NCBI RefSeq assembly: GCF_900110185.1 | Contig: NZ_FOCT01000001.1 | Location: 124,001 to 188,000 of the forward strand | Length of the DNA stretch: 64,000 bases | Direction of reading: 5' to 3' | DNA from: Nitrosospira multiformis | GTDB taxonomy: Bacteria; Pseudomonadota; Gammaproteobacteria; Burkholderiales; Nitrosomonadaceae | Shown: positions 18,501-27,233 of the stretch, piece by piece | Numbering within the stretch: the stretch's first letter is position 1 | Layout: each line of letters starts with the position of its first letter | The notes under the pieces: generated by a model | Told to the model about the DNA's origin: nothing | Seen by the model: the letters and a program-made list of their open reading frames with translations, nothing else | Database searches by the model: none | Made by a program: the position numbers and the translations under genes

Positions 18501-21497
18501 GCAAGACCCAGACGCATGGTGAACCCCAACGGCGGAGTAACCGAGTCGCGCTACGACCCTCTGGCACGCATTGCCATAGTCGTCGCGCCCGGAGACACGC
18601 TTGCCATCCCCAGCGTAACCTACTCGTACGAAACTTCAGCACTGCCTGCACTGCGCAGCACGCGTTATCGCGTAATTTCCGGAGATTCCCGCACCATCGC
18701 GATCAATGAGTATCTCGATGGAGGCGGCGCGTTATATCAGCGCCGCACAGAGCATGATGGCGCCAGGGTTTCGGTGAGCGGGCAGGCTATGACCAGTGTA
18801 CGGGGGAAAATGGCGGAAAAACTGGAATCCTTCTATGCTGAAGGGTTGGAGTTTGAGCTATATCCCGCTGACCCTTCCGCACTGCGACGGCACTTTTTCT
18901 TCGATGCACTCGGTCGGGCAATCCGTACAGTGCACCCCGACGGGGGTGAATCAAGCGCGGAATACTGGCCATTCGATACGCTTTTCTCCGATGGCGGAGA
19001 TAACGATTCCGAGGCGGAAGTTTCGTTTGGAACGCCCCGGCGTGAGCTCTACGATTCCTGGTACCGCTTGATCGGAGTGGAAGAGCGCGACCAAAGTACG
19101 GTCCGCACGACCCGCTATGAGCTCGATGGTGCAGGACGCTTGCGGCAGATCACCGATCCCCGTGGCATTATCCTCAGCCGTATCACCCGCGATCTCACCG
19201 GCCAGGAGATCAGGATCGAACATGTGGACGCGGGCAATCGCCTGTTGGCCTACGATGCCACCGGAAATCTCGCGCTTCAGGTGGATGCCGCAGGCGAGTC
19301 GATCAACCGGACTTACGATGAGTTGAACCGCATCACTGCCACCGCGTATGGAGGAGGGGAGCCGGAGCAGTATTTCTACGATGCAGGGAGCGGCGCAAAT
19401 CTGACAGGCCGGTTGGCGCGAACCGTTGATCCCGCCGGTGAAACCACTTACAGCTACGATGAGCGCGGCAATGTCACCCTGCGTTCCCGGCTGGCGCCCG
19501 GTGAGACCGACGCTCTTGCGTTGAATTACACATTCGACAGGATTGGCCGTATGACTCGCTTGAGCTATCCTGATGGAGCCGTTGTCGATTTCGAACACTA
19601 TTCAGGATTTCTGCTGCGGCGCATTCCCGGTGTAGTCGATACTATCGAATATACGGCCGCAGGGGTGCGAACCGCACTCCAGTATGAGAATGGTGTGCGG
19701 ACGGAATACGACTACGACCCCGCTTCTCTGAGGTTGCGGGAGCTTCGCACTCATCGGCCGGAGACGGGCGCGGTCTATTTTCATACCCGGTATGACATCG
19801 ACAAGGCGGGGAACGTGGCCGCGATCGAGGATTTGCGGGCTGCTGCAGCCGGATTCGTGCGGACGCAAAGCTTCAGGTATGATGCATTCAACAATCTTCT
19901 GGAGGCTTCCAGTCCGGATCCGACCGCCGGTTATTCGCACGTCTATGAATATGACCAGGCAGCGAACTTCCTTCGCAATCCCCTGATCAGTTCCAATCCG
20001 CTCTTCTACGAGAATGGCGGCAACAGTAACCGCCTGAGCGGCCACAATGATGGCATCAATGCCGTTACCCTGTTCGGGTACGATGCGAACGGCAACGTCA
20101 TTTCCATGCCCGGACGCACTCTGACCTTCGATGCCAAGCAGCAACTCTCGCGGGTGCAAGTTGCGGGTGGAACGGACGTGCTTTTCTTCTATGACCACAG
20201 GGGCGTGCTGAGCCGGCGCGAAGCAACCGCGGGAGGCTTGACCGAAACGACGCATTACGTGGATAACCTGTTCGAGTCGAAGGATGGCACCACGCAGCGC
20301 TGGATACTCGCAGGCGACCTCCCGGTCGCCTGTGTTGCAGATGGAATGACGGTTTTCATACATAACGATCACTTGGGTAGTGCGGTCATTTATACCGATG
20401 CGGGTGGCAATCTTCTGACGGAAACGGCTTTTCATCCATTCGGGAGCGTGCTCGTGGCTCCCTCCGGCGCACTTCCACCGGCTTTCGCGACCAAAAAACT
20501 CGATGCGGACATAGAACTGTACTACTTCAATGCGCGCTGGTACTCGCCGGTAATGGGACGCTTCATTTCACCCGATCCGCTCTATCTTTATCAGCCGGAA
20601 CAGGGCTTGCAGGAGCCGAAGCGCTTGAACCCATACGCGTACGCGGGCAATAATCCGGTCCGCTACGTCGATCCGAGCGGACTGGGCTTCTGGGACGTGC
20701 TGGGCGCCATTGTCATCGCCATTGCCGTCGTAGTGGCCGTGGTTGCCGTTTCCGTACTGACTTTCGGAGTAGGCACCGCAATCGGCTTTGGCACACTCCT
20801 GGCTTACGCCGCGGTAGCAGGGCTCGCAGGCGCGGCCATCGGGGCTGTCGTAGGGGGCATCGCCTATGGAAGCTGGGAAGGCGCATTACGCGGTGCACTG
20901 ATCGGTTTTACCGCAGGCGCCAACGCAATGATCGGCGGCATGATCTTCGGTCCGATCATCGGTGCGGCACTGGGTATCATCACCTTCCTGGCGGTGATCC
21001 CCCCGGTAGCGAAGAGCGATGTCTACCAGGGCATACTTGGCTGGACCAGCTACCTGATGCCCATGAGCTGGCCGGGCCATGCCATCGGCCTCGTCTTGTT
21101 CGCCCTGAATGTCGTCGGTTATCTCGTCACCTTCGGGCAGGTGGACAGGCTACGAATCCGTGACATGCAGGTTGACTGGAAAACAGGCAACATTTTCACG
21201 GTGGGCGGATGGGTGGGTCAACTGGACGGCAGGGCTTTCAATTTCGGCGGTTTCAGCTTCGTGAATACTGCGCGCTATGTGGGAGGAGAGATTATTCCGG
21301 CTACGTTCGAGCATGAATCCGGGCACATGTTGAGCAACGCCGCATTTGGATTCTTCCAGGCGACCCGCGTGTTCGAAGGAAACGGACTGGACAGTTTCTG
21401 GGAGCGCATTGCCGAAAGCAATGTGCCCCCTGGCCTGCGTGCCACTGATCCTGTAACGCCGGAACCGGATCGTCCTAAAATTCCGCAGTGGGGTTAG
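15567..21497 (+). CDS. TcB-TcC-like SpvB/Rhs fusion toxin with C-terminal HExxH domain
   Basis: The 1976-residue protein begins with GTG after GAGGGAG. In order: an SpvB/TcB N-terminal domain (LNSGVGNYRIPLDLLPG; about 20-290); six FG-GAP/VCBS-like acidic repeats (for example DMDGNGAADVLVG, DVNGDGLVDAVHD, DINGDGLADVVFV; about 315-585); a TcdB-middle domain (LSRIDNGLGRVTVIEYATST; about 605-700); YD/Rhs repeats (about 900-1650); and the Rhs core ending in ARWYSPVMGRFISPDP and NPVRYVDPSGL (1697-1706). Related Rhs and TcC proteins self-cleave after this motif, so 1707-1976 would be a released cargo. The cargo has Gly/Ala-rich hydrophobic segments (about 1710-1850) and the motif HESGH (1916-1920) followed by FWERIAESN, suggesting a zincin-type metallopeptidase. 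No immunity gene is evident. Confidence 0.85.
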   Translation: MANKSPVERQATSNPAGGGDIRGLGETFQPDLNSGVGNYRIPLDLLPGIRNFQPSLALGYSTGAGNSPWGLGWSLPFATISRRTFRGTPSYTEDDTFLFAGQTELVPIGADTFRASVENGFEQFNRTETGWQVTEKSGIRHTFGTTAESRIEFDDNGTVRVFAWLVERTEDTTGNAITYRYRSEQGQRYIEEIRYAIYAIRFEYEVRSDAFSDFRSGFEQRTTLRCTRITLHVEPLGPAAVRSWSLAYDLAPLSGLSLLRSVTFSGNDPETGESASLPPLQFSYTEFTSSSRRLRKFTAEIGAAPPGLDQPNLELIDLDGRGLPGVLSIENGIARYWSNTGQFRWAPPRSLPQFPAVFCTAEDRVQFADMDGNGAADVLVGSGTLSGFYRNEGTGAFDGFNRYVRSPQLAFETGGLQLMDVNGDGLVDAVHDGRTGLQVYNNRGAIGWEPPRLVPKDDLPTPVPNLSSGDPRVRLADMNGDKIPDVVLFSNGYFEYWPSRGEGHFSESRKMTAAPRFPYPFDPARVFITDINGDGLADVVFVGYDEVTYWINQSGNAFSPPQTIRYTPPTSRADTLRIADMSGTGTAGILWTSPYPDYRYLDFTGDVKPGLLSRIDNGLGRVTVIEYATSTAEARRDREQGQSWMSFLPFPVQVVSAVTIDDSISGLHNVTRYRYHEGHYDGYRREFDGFGRSEQIEEGDASIPSCRTVFHYHTEASGKPSEPDPELRRSLKRKLFRVEVFGEDASSLASAPYRVEESRWIVRIEQALPDGRRVLFPFVEETVTSTFERQSEARIERRMFSFDASGNVTGEERRGEGGEGVPLLATTRAEYAQDPTGRVRDHVSRIVQRDGDGNLLNELRHYYDGPAFEGLPLGQVTKGLLTRTEKVALHKSMATSVYGAHEPDFPALGYHDGEDQDGEPAWLYDHKRLSLDERGNALVSRDARGNDTTYTFDEFGLFATSITDAKGFIATVEHDLRIARPRRMVNPNGGVTESRYDPLARIAIVVAPGDTLAIPSVTYSYETSALPALRSTRYRVISGDSRTIAINEYLDGGGALYQRRTEHDGARVSVSGQAMTSVRGKMAEKLESFYAEGLEFELYPADPSALRRHFFFDALGRAIRTVHPDGGESSAEYWPFDTLFSDGGDNDSEAEVSFGTPRRELYDSWYRLIGVEERDQSTVRTTRYELDGAGRLRQITDPRGIILSRITRDLTGQEIRIEHVDAGNRLLAYDATGNLALQVDAAGESINRTYDELNRITATAYGGGEPEQYFYDAGSGANLTGRLARTVDPAGETTYSYDERGNVTLRSRLAPGETDALALNYTFDRIGRMTRLSYPDGAVVDFEHYSGFLLRRIPGVVDTIEYTAAGVRTALQYENGVRTEYDYDPASLRLRELRTHRPETGAVYFHTRYDIDKAGNVAAIEDLRAAAAGFVRTQSFRYDAFNNLLEASSPDPTAGYSHVYEYDQAANFLRNPLISSNPLFYENGGNSNRLSGHNDGINAVTLFGYDANGNVISMPGRTLTFDAKQQLSRVQVAGGTDVLFFYDHRGVLSRREATAGGLTETTHYVDNLFESKDGTTQRWILAGDLPVACVADGMTVFIHNDHLGSAVIYTDAGGNLLTETAFHPFGSVLVAPSGALPPAFATKKLDADIELYYFNARWYSPVMGRFISPDPLYLYQPEQGLQEPKRLNPYAYAGNNPVRYVDPSGLGFWDVLGAIVIAIAVVVAVVAVSVLTFGVGTAIGFGTLLAYAAVAGLAGAAIGAVVGGIAYGSWEGALRGALIGFTAGANAMIGGMIFGPIIGAALGIITFLAVIPPVAKSDVYQGILGWTSYLMPMSWPGHAIGLVLFALNVVGYLVTFGQVDRLRIRDMQVDWKTGNIFTVGGWVGQLDGRAFNFGGFSFVNTARYVGGEIIPATFEHESGHMLSNAAFGFFQATRVFEGNGLDSFWERIAESNVPPGLRATDPVTPEPDRPKIPQWG

Positions 21498-21570
21498 CGA
21501 ACTCTGGAAGGCCGGTAAATACAGGCGGTCAGGAAGACAGGAAATAAAGCAGCACTATGGAGAATTTCTG

Positions 21571-21972
21571 ATGCTGGAGACGTATCGGGGTAGCTGTCAT
21601 TGTGGAGCTGTAACATTCGAGGCCGATCTGGACCTTACCCAGAGCTCATTTCGATGCAACTGCTCCATATGCCGGCGTACCCGCTTCTGGCCGGCCATAG
21701 CCAAGCCGGAAAACTTTCGTTTACTGACGGGTGAGTCTGAACTGACACAGTATGCTTTCAACACCCGGAAAAACCATCACTATTTCTGCAAGCACTGCGG
21801 TGTTCGCTGCTTCGGTGTGGGAAATGAAACACCTATCGGCAAGATGTATGGCGTCAATCTGGGTTGCCTCACGGATGTTACTGATGAGATGCTTTCGAAA
21901 ATACCTGTCACTTACGTTGATGGGTTGCACGATAAGTGGTCAAGTTCCCCGGCATTCTTCAGTCACCTGTGA
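21571..21972 (+). CDS. GFA (CENP-V/GFA domain) zinc protein
   Basis: The 133-residue protein contains the full zinc signature: GSCHCGAV near the N-terminus, CNCSICRRTRFW in the middle and HYFCKHCGVRCFGVG in the second half. The family is named after glutathione-dependent formaldehyde-activating enzyme, though most members have unproven functions, often in glutathione adduct or aldehyde metabolism. It lies 73 bases after the Tc-like toxin gene. Nothing in its sequence suggests immunity, and its conserved zinc site argues for an independent metabolic role. Confidence 0.9.
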   Translation: MLETYRGSCHCGAVTFEADLDLTQSSFRCNCSICRRTRFWPAIAKPENFRLLTGESELTQYAFNTRKNHHYFCKHCGVRCFGVGNETPIGKMYGVNLGCLTDVTDEMLSKIPVTYVDGLHDKWSSSPAFFSHL

Positions 21973-21974
21973 GA

Positions 21975-22970
21975 TCAAGCGGAGAGAGTTGCTCCTGTCG
22001 TCAAGACGATTTTTCCGATATGGGTGCCTGATTCCATCAATGTATGTGCCTCGGCAGCTTCCTCCAGTCGGAACATTTTGAATATTTGGGGTTTTATTTT
22101 TCCCTGATGCAATAACGGCCAGACCTGCTGCTCCAGTTCCTGCGCAATCTGAGCCTTTTCAGCCACCGTGCGAGATCGCAGGGTCGAACCGGTGTGGGTC
22201 AGCCTTTTTGCCAGCATGGGCATCAGGTTCAGTTCCATGGCAGGCCCATTCTGGATACCGACCTGGAGAATACGTCCATTGAGCGCAGCCGCTTTGTAGT
22301 TTCTCGCCACGTAGTCCCCGGCGACAATATCGAGAATGACATCGACTCCTTTGCCATCCGTAAACTTCCGGACTTCCTCGACGAAATCCTGCATGCGGTA
22401 ATTGATGGCAAAATCAGCGCCTAGAGCAACGCATGCCCGGCATTTTTCCTCCGAGCCTGCTGTTGCCAGGACAAGAGCCCCGAAAGCCTTGGCCAGCATT
22501 GTGGCAGTGGTGCCGATGCCCGAAGTGCCACCATGAATGAGTACAATCTCGCCCGATTTGAGCTTGCCACGCTGGAACAGGTTGGTCCAAACGGTAAAAA
22601 AGGTTTCCGGCAATGCCGCTGCCTCGATCATGTCAAAACCTGATGGTATCGGCAGGGCATTGCTTTCGTGCACGACGCAGTATTCAGCATAACCCCCCCC
22701 CGCTACAAGCGCGCAAACCTTTTCGCCCGGCCTGAATCGTATTGTGCCTTCGCCTGATTCCACGATTTCCCCCGCGACTTCGAGGCCCGGGATTTCCGAG
22801 GCGCCCGGAGGGGGAGGGTAAAGCCCCCGCCGCTGCAGGATATCGGGCCGATTTACCCCGGCTGCTGCCACTTTGATCAGGATTTCACCAGGGCCAGGCT
22901 TGGGAACCGGATGGAATGCAGGCCTCAGCACTTCCGGCCCTCCCGGATGTTGTATTTCAATTGCGAGCAT
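21975..22970 (-). CDS. Quinone oxidoreductase, zinc-independent MDR family (PIG3-like)
   Basis: The 331-residue protein belongs to the medium-chain dehydrogenase/reductase superfamily. Visible are the GroES-like N-terminus (KVAAAGVNRPDILQRRGLYP, PGLEVAGEIVESG), the Rossmann NADPH loop (LIHGGTSGIGTTATMLAKA) and the quinone-reductase C-terminus (HTGSTLRSRTVAEKAQI, GKIVLT). The Cys-rich zinc lobe of true alcohol dehydrogenases is absent. It probably reduces quinones or enones with NADPH. It is convergent with the GFA gene, with two bases between the stops. Confidence 0.92.
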   Translation of the reverse strand: MLAIEIQHPGGPEVLRPAFHPVPKPGPGEILIKVAAAGVNRPDILQRRGLYPPPPGASEIPGLEVAGEIVESGEGTIRFRPGEKVCALVAGGGYAEYCVVHESNALPIPSGFDMIEAAALPETFFTVWTNLFQRGKLKSGEIVLIHGGTSGIGTTATMLAKAFGALVLATAGSEEKCRACVALGADFAINYRMQDFVEEVRKFTDGKGVDVILDIVAGDYVARNYKAAALNGRILQVGIQNGPAMELNLMPMLAKRLTHTGSTLRSRTVAEKAQIAQELEQQVWPLLHQGKIKPQIFKMFRLEEAAEAHTLMESGTHIGKIVLTTGATLSA

Positions 22971-23074
22971 CGTTGGTCGACTGTCGAGTTTGAAAGCGAT
23001 GCCAATACCTGCTATAGGTTAACTGTTCCAATTTTCCGTTGGCGTTTCGATGTTTTTCCACAAAGGAGACGAAC

Positions 23075-23764
23075 ATGAAAATTCTCATCGTTCTGACATC
23101 CCATGATCAACTTGGCGACACTGGAAAGAAGACCGGCTTCTGGCTGGAAGAATTCGTCGCTCCCTATTATGCATTCAAGGACGCGGGAGCGGAAATCACG
23201 CTGGCATCGCCGAAAGGCAATATGCCACCGATCGATCCCAAAAGCGATCTCCCGGAAAATCAGACTCACCTGACGCGCCGCTTTCGGACAGACGGCGCCG
23301 CGCAGGCTGAGCTTGCGCATACGAAAGAACTGACCTATATCTCGGCAGCCGATTACGATGCGGTCTTTTATCCCGGAGGGCATGGGCCGATGTGGGATAT
23401 GCCGGAAAACCGGATATCCATTTCACTGCTCGAGGATTTCATAGAATCCGATAAACCGATTGCCGCAGTGTGTCATGCTCCCGCCGCACTGGTCAACGTG
23501 CGTGGAAAAGACGGGGAGTATCTGGTCAAAGGGATGCGCGTGACCGGTTTTTCAAATGCCGAGGAAGAAGCAGTCGGCTTGACCCCGGTTGTTCCGTTCC
23601 TGCTGGAAGACCAATTGAGGGAGCGTGGCGCCATTTACAGCAAAGCGGACAACTGGACGCCCTACGTCAAGGTCGACGACAAGCTGATAACCGGCCAGAA
23701 TCCCGCCTCTTCGCGGCTGGCGGCGGAAGAGCTGCTGCGGCTGCTCCATGTCGTCCCCGCCTAG
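23075..23764 (+). CDS. DJ-1/PfpI family protein
   Basis: The chosen ATG (23075) follows AAAGGAGAC at ideal spacing; the in-frame start 36 bases upstream is discarded. The 229-residue product has the DJ-1/PfpI Rossmann-like fold: ILIVLTSHD start, YDAVFYPGGHGPMWDM with the conserved Gly-Gly-His, and the nucleophile elbow AAVCHAPAAL. Members act as glyoxalase III/deglycase enzymes, chaperones or proteases. Length and PGGHGPMWD fit the type 1 glutamine-amidotransferase-like group often annotated as glyoxalase III-like. Confidence 0.9.
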   Translation: MKILIVLTSHDQLGDTGKKTGFWLEEFVAPYYAFKDAGAEITLASPKGNMPPIDPKSDLPENQTHLTRRFRTDGAAQAELAHTKELTYISAADYDAVFYPGGHGPMWDMPENRISISLLEDFIESDKPIAAVCHAPAALVNVRGKDGEYLVKGMRVTGFSNAEEEAVGLTPVVPFLLEDQLRERGAIYSKADNWTPYVKVDDKLITGQNPASSRLAAEELLRLLHVVPA

Positions 23765-23867
23765 AAGGCGGAACCTGCCGGACATCCATCGGTAGGAGTC
23801 TTTTGAGAGGACAGGCAGGAGAAGCACTCCCCCTGCCAATCGGGAAGCAAGACAAACAGGAAAGGAA

Positions 23868-24095
23868 ATGCCGCGCGTGGACAAAAGTGAATGGTATTTT
23901 CAGATCGGCTATGTGGAAATATTGTATGCAGCAATGGTGGTCGGCATTGCGGTTGCGTTGTATTTCTTCCGCAAATCCAGCGAGGTTTCGGGCTTGATCG
24001 CAGACAGGATGGAGGAAAGCGGCAAGCTGCTGGGTTTGCTGGGACTGGCAGTAGTGCTTTTCATGCTCAACAGGGTGCTCGGGGATCTGTGGTAG
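23868..24095 (+). CDS. Small two-helix membrane protein
   Basis: The 75-residue product is preceded by AGGAAAGGAA. It has a hydrophobic helix at about residues 14-34 (VEILYAAMVVGIAVALYFF) and a second at about 53-70 (LLGLLGLAVVLFMLNRVLG), separated by a charged segment. I do not recognise the family. The good ribosome binding site and regular amphipathic pattern support a real gene. Confidence 0.6.
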   Translation: MPRVDKSEWYFQIGYVEILYAAMVVGIAVALYFFRKSSEVSGLIADRMEESGKLLGLLGLAVVLFMLNRVLGDLW

Positions 24096-24500
24096 GGCCG
24101 CGGGGGTTAATTGCTTTACCTCTATATAACGGCTCGCAATTGAAAACAGGCGGGCTCATGTGACCCCGTTTTGGGCTCAGAATAACTGCAACTGACAGCG
24201 CACGCATCAGTCATATAAGATGCAGCAGGACGAGCCAATGCGGCTGAGCGTCATCTCTTTCCTGAGGGAGTCGTGGGGACACTCCTCAAGGGGGTCGACC
24301 AAATCCCACGAGCGAAAATATCCCGGTATTCCACCTCTGAAACAAGCAAGGCGTCAACGGGTTCACAGTGCGTAGCCTGCATGTGAACTCAACAATAACA
24401 TGAACTTATAAACGACAGAATTAGTCAAAAACGGCTGTTTTGACACCTGATTGCTATATATCTGCTATACAACATTTTGTCCTAAATGAGGTAGGAATAA
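24096..24500 (+). promoter_or_regulatory. rtcB upstream region with possible promoter
   Basis: The 405 bases before rtcB hold no gene. A hairpin with 7-base arms lies at 24424-24444, overlapping a TTGACA box (24440-24445). TGCTAT at 24463-24468 lies 17 bases after it and could be a weak -10. The hairpin over the -35 could be a repressor site. AAATGAGGTAGGAATAA directly before the start provides the ribosome binding site. Confidence 0.4.
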
Positions 24501-25691
24501 ATGAAGAGTGTATTGCAAGAGGAAGGGCGTAAGCCGATTAAGCTATGGACTGACAACATAGAAGATGAAGCATTACAGCAAGCAAAAAATTTAGCCGGAT
24601 TGCCGTTCATAGCAAGTCATGGCGTTGCGCTAATGCCAGATGTACATTCAGGCAAAGGCAGCACAGTAGGCAGCGTAATAGCGACAGATAAGGCAATTAT
24701 TCCAGCAGCTGTGGGTGTGGATATTGGCTGTGGTATGAACGCTGTGCGGCTCTCGCTGAAGGCTTCTGATCTTCCTGATTCATTGCTTGCTATTCGCCGT
24801 CAGATCGAGCGCGATGTTCCCCTGGGAGCGGGTGGTGCGCACCGCAGCAATAGGCTTCCTGAAGCAACATTTAATGTTGAGGAGGGCGCGCATGTGCTGG
24901 CGAAAATGAACGAGACTCCATCGAAACTGATTGAGAAAGCTCATTCCCAAATTGGCACCCTCGGCTCCGGCAACCACTTCATAGAGATATGTCTTGATGA
25001 GAATCAAGATGTATGGATCATGCTCCACTCTGGATCGCGCGGCATAGGGAATATGATCGGAAGTTACTACATCGAGAAGGCGAAGCGCGAAATGGAGAAG
25101 TTCTTTATCAGCCTGCCTGATAAGGACCTGGCTTATCTTCCTGATGATTCTGAGTATTTCAACGAATATGTAGGGGCAGTTAATTGGGCGCAGAATTATG
25201 CGTTAGAGAACCGACGGATAATGATGGATACTGTAATTGCAGCCATGCGCCGCCACATACCAATTGAGTTCATAATCACACATGAAGCGGTCAATTGCCA
25301 CCATAACTATGTTGAGAAAGAAAAGCACTTCGGACGCAATTACTGGGTAACCCGGAAAGGGGCGATACGCGCCGGAGAAGGAGACTTGGGGATAATACCT
25401 GGCTCAATGGGACAACGTAGCTACATTGTGAGAGGCAAGGGCAGCCAAGAGTCTTACTGCTCCTGTTCTCATGGCGCAGGCAGGAGGATGTCACGCACAG
25501 CCGCAAAGAAGATTTTTACTGTTAATGATCTGATCAAGCAGACTGAAGGTGTAGAGTGCCGGAAGGATAGCGCAGTGCTGGATGAGATTCCCGCTTCCTA
25601 TAAAGACATTGATGAGATCATGGCGAACCAGACAGATCTTATTGATGTTGTTCACACACTAAAAGCTGTTCTGTGTGTTAAGGGGGCATGA
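24501..25691 (+). CDS. rtcB: RNA-splicing ligase RtcB
   Basis: The 396-residue protein ligates RNA 2',3'-cyclic phosphate or 3'-phosphate ends to 5'-OH ends using GTP and Mn2+. Signature segments are present in order: MPDVHSGKGSTVGSVIA, VGVDIGCGMNAV with the metal-binding Cys, GTLGSGNHFIE, HSGSRGIGN, VNCHHNYVE, and GSMGQRSYIVRGKG followed by SCSHGAGR, whose His is the guanylylation site. The length fits the shorter bacterial branch. Third codon positions are visibly more AT-rich than in neighbouring genes, hinting at separate acquisition. No archease or RtcA gene is adjacent. Confidence 0.95.
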   Translation: MKSVLQEEGRKPIKLWTDNIEDEALQQAKNLAGLPFIASHGVALMPDVHSGKGSTVGSVIATDKAIIPAAVGVDIGCGMNAVRLSLKASDLPDSLLAIRRQIERDVPLGAGGAHRSNRLPEATFNVEEGAHVLAKMNETPSKLIEKAHSQIGTLGSGNHFIEICLDENQDVWIMLHSGSRGIGNMIGSYYIEKAKREMEKFFISLPDKDLAYLPDDSEYFNEYVGAVNWAQNYALENRRIMMDTVIAAMRRHIPIEFIITHEAVNCHHNYVEKEKHFGRNYWVTRKGAIRAGEGDLGIIPGSMGQRSYIVRGKGSQESYCSCSHGAGRRMSRTAAKKIFTVNDLIKQTEGVECRKDSAVLDEIPASYKDIDEIMANQTDLIDVVHTLKAVLCVKGA

Positions 25692-25751
25692 TGATAGAAA
25701 AGACTGCACTACTCCCAAATGGTGTGGCTTGGCTGCTGTTAGTCGCCAGGC

Positions 25752-27233
25752 TCAGCAAATGGCATAATCCTCGAATCGAGGTTCTCGAAGCTGCTTTGCG
25801 TACTGAAAAGAGAATCCCGGATAAATTCCGATGATTTTCCCGGATTCTGTCTTGTACCAGCTCCGGCATCCTGCAGCCCATACCGATGTCGATAACGTCT
25901 TTTGTAATTCCTCGTTATACCGATTCATGGCTTCCGGTTTCACTGAAAGAAAGCGCTTCCGCTGCCTGGCAACCTCCTGGATGCACTTCAGCGCATAGTT
26001 CACCTGGGCTTCTATAAAAAGGATCGCGGAGGTGTGTCCTTGCCCCGTGTTAGGCCCCAGGAGTATGAAAAGGTTGGGGAAGCTAGCCACTGTGACTCCC
26101 TGATAAGCCTTGGGCTCATCCGCCCACGCCTCATTCAGGCGATAGCCCTGCAAACCCCGTATCTCTACCGACAGCATGTGTTTTACATTGAAGCCGGTTG
26201 CACAAATAATCACATCCACTTCACGTTTCTGCCCATCTCGGGTGACGATACCACTGCGATCGATTCGGTCGATAGGAGTATCGATCAGCTCTACGTTGGA
26301 GCGCATGAGGGTAGGGTAGTAGGCGTTGGAAAGCAAAACGCGCTTGCAGCCAAAGGGATAGCTGGGGCGCAACGCTTTCCGCAGGCGCGGATTGGCCACC
26401 TGCCGCCTGAGATGCCATTCTGCAAGTCCACGCCCGATCCTTGCCATGAAACCGCCGGGATTAAAGGAAAGACGGTTCATTTCATGAAGCCAATAGAGCA
26501 GAAAGCGGTTGGTTTTCGCAACTGGCTTTAACCGAAACAGGGCTTTCTCCCATGACGCATAAACATGGTTCAGCCTGGGGATGATCCAGTTGGGGGAGCG
26601 CTGGCAGACGTAAAGGTTTGCAGCAAGGGGAGCAATAAGGGGAACAATTTGTACTGCGCTCGCTGCTGTGCCGATGACCGCCACCCGTTTTCCATTGAGA
26701 GGGTAATCATGATCCCACCGCGCAGAATGAAAAAGACCCCCTTCATAGGTATCCATGCCCCGGATATCGGGATAGTGGGGCTCGCTCAGCGGTCCTGCGC
26801 TGCAGATGAAGAAGCTTGCCTTCAGTTGCTCCCCGTTTTCAAGCCGTAACAGCCATAACCCCTGTTCAGCATCAAAGCGTGCACTCGTCAGCGTGGCATT
26901 GAGCCTGATATGAGGCAGGAGATCGAACTTCGTGGCAAATCGCACCAGATATTCACGGATTTCAGGTTGGGGAGCATAGGCCTGAGACCATTCGGGGTTG
27001 AGGTCGAAGGAGTATGAATAAAGGTGAGAACGGACATCACACTCTGCTCCGGGATAGGTATTGTCCCACCACGTGCCTCCAATTCCTTCAGATTTCTCGA
27101 TAATGAGAAATGAGGTTATACCGGCTTTACGGAAAGCCCTGCCCATGCAGAGGCCCGAAACGCCAGCACCGAGAATTACAGCGCGATAAATTTCCGGGGC
27201 AGCTTGTTCAAGAACAGGATGTTCGTTCGACAT
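25752..27233 (-). CDS. Flavin-containing (Baeyer-Villiger-type) monooxygenase
   Basis: The 493-residue protein carries the FAD loop VILGAGVSGLCMGRAFRKAG near the N-terminus, the NADPH loop AVIGTAASAVQIVP, the fingerprint GGLFHSARWD (GxxxHxxxWD, as in Baeyer-Villiger monooxygenases) and a late CATGFNVKHM motif. It should oxygenate ketones or other nucleophilic carbons using NADPH and O2; the substrate is unknown. A sterol-desaturase-like remnant lies just upstream of its promoter. Confidence 0.92.
   Translation of the reverse strand: MSNEHPVLEQAAPEIYRAVILGAGVSGLCMGRAFRKAGITSFLIIEKSEGIGGTWWDNTYPGAECDVRSHLYSYSFDLNPEWSQAYAPQPEIREYLVRFATKFDLLPHIRLNATLTSARFDAEQGLWLLRLENGEQLKASFFICSAGPLSEPHYPDIRGMDTYEGGLFHSARWDHDYPLNGKRVAVIGTAASAVQIVPLIAPLAANLYVCQRSPNWIIPRLNHVYASWEKALFRLKPVAKTNRFLLYWLHEMNRLSFNPGGFMARIGRGLAEWHLRRQVANPRLRKALRPSYPFGCKRVLLSNAYYPTLMRSNVELIDTPIDRIDRSGIVTRDGQKREVDVIICATGFNVKHMLSVEIRGLQGYRLNEAWADEPKAYQGVTVASFPNLFILLGPNTGQGHTSAILFIEAQVNYALKCIQEVARQRKRFLSVKPEAMNRYNEELQKTLSTSVWAAGCRSWYKTESGKIIGIYPGFSFQYAKQLREPRFEDYAIC

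Noticed and set aside
21571..21972. GFA gene as immunity gene of the Tc/Rhs toxin
   Set aside because: It has a fully conserved metabolic zinc-site signature and own ribosome binding site; immunity proteins are rarely of this family.
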